Made by a program: the position numbers and the translations under genes
Assembly: GCA_025618425.1 (NCBI GenBank)
Contig: CM046842.1
Coordinates: forward strand, 32,811,885 to 32,875,884
DNA from: Heliocidaris tuberculata
Lineage: Eukaryota > Echinodermata > Echinoidea > Camarodonta > Echinometridae
DNA: 64,000 nucleotides
Reading direction: 5' to 3'
Shown: positions 63,541 through 64,000 of the stretch, piece by piece
How positions within the stretch are numbered: position 1 is the first letter of the stretch
How the letters are laid out: the number at the start of each line of letters is the position of its first letter
The notes under the pieces: generated by a model
Database searches by the model: none
What the model saw: only the letters and a program-made list of their open reading frames with translations
Told to the model about the DNA's origin: nothing

Positions 63541-64000
63541 CATGAGCTTCCTCATTCTTTTCATGTCAGTTTGGAAAAAGATCATAGTACAAATGTCCCC
63601 TAAAAGAACTACTTTTCAATTGCCCTCATATTCAAAATATTACGAGAAATAGCTGAGGTGTTCGGGATGAACATTCATGAGGCATGTGTGCAGAGCAACT
63701 TCTTCTCAGCGAGATTGAGTCAATTTCGTATCATTCTGACGATTCCAAAACCTCACAGTGTACACCAATTCTTGTGTATACACGATCAACCTTTGCCAGT
63801 TGCTTTGAGACAGTTTCTCTCACAATGCAATCGCATGACCAGACTCAACTTTATCTTTCCTATTAGATTACAGGGCACTCAGAAAGAACAGTATTACGAC
63901 TGATGAGGCTATACCCTGGGGAAGCAAGAGCGCAGTATCATCATCATATTATTATTAACATTATAATTATTATTAATGAAATTATTATGATTATTATCAT
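63541..64000. other. No gene recognised at the right edge
   Basis: Two overlapping plus-strand frames of 60-81 codons (63658-63903) have no recognised family and no clear splice context. The stretch ends in TAT/ATT microsatellite. Confidence 0.35.

Overview
The window is AT-rich eukaryotic (metazoan) DNA with intron-containing genes and a very high load of transposable elements. The gene content suggests an echinoderm, most likely a sea urchin: long ankyrin arrays fused to ZU5 and Death-fold domains, L2/CR1-type LINEs, tRNA-derived SINEs and many small inverted-repeat elements. This is an inference from style; no organism-specific marker was checked.

Layout. (1) 0.3-1.45 kb, minus strand: two phase-matched exons of a protein resembling the SAM-domain-3-like family. 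(2) 1-7.3 kb: repeats, including an 8-bp-TSD hAT-like element (2957-3311), a GTCCCCGCCG-ended element carrying a 147-bp tandem array (4073-5130) and a TA-flanked transposon with a TATA box and a 33-codon basic ORF (5398-6407). (3) 8.49-35.9 kb, plus strand: one large gene, assembled here from about 16 exons with matching splice phases. It runs ~48 ankyrin repeats, ZU5, a possible UPA region, a Death-fold domain and a second Death-fold domain. Its large first coding exon has an in-frame TAA and a 7-bp deletion, and an in-frame TAG lies just before the second Death domain, so this copy looks damaged (or the assembly is wrong). Its introns hold LINEs, TTAA-flanked hairpin elements and SINEs. (4) 37.3-40.7 kb: AT-rich DNA with a recurrent small hairpin motif, GTGCA-N6-TGCAC. 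(5) 43.74-45.73 kb: an intronless type II membrane protein with two fused GT31 (beta-1,3-galactosyltransferase-like) domains, the first without the acidic metal motif. (6) 46-52.7 kb: microsatellites, small MITEs and a local segmental duplication. (7) 52.76-62.33 kb, minus strand: the 3' exons of a second Death-domain gene whose last exon resembles the second Death domain of the ankyrin gene. Its introns hold an LTR with a nested TIR transposon and an 83-bp minisatellite, a SINE and several hairpin elements. (8) 62.7-63.5 kb: a ~490-bp palindrome and a C-rich hAT-like fragment.

How the genes relate. The ankyrin/ZU5/Death gene and the minus-strand Death gene converge on the interval that holds the GT31 gene. 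ZU5 followed by Death is the arrangement of UNC5, PIDD and ankyrins, so an adaptor role in death or innate signalling is likely by family but not shown. The GT31 gene is functionally unrelated (Golgi glycosylation).
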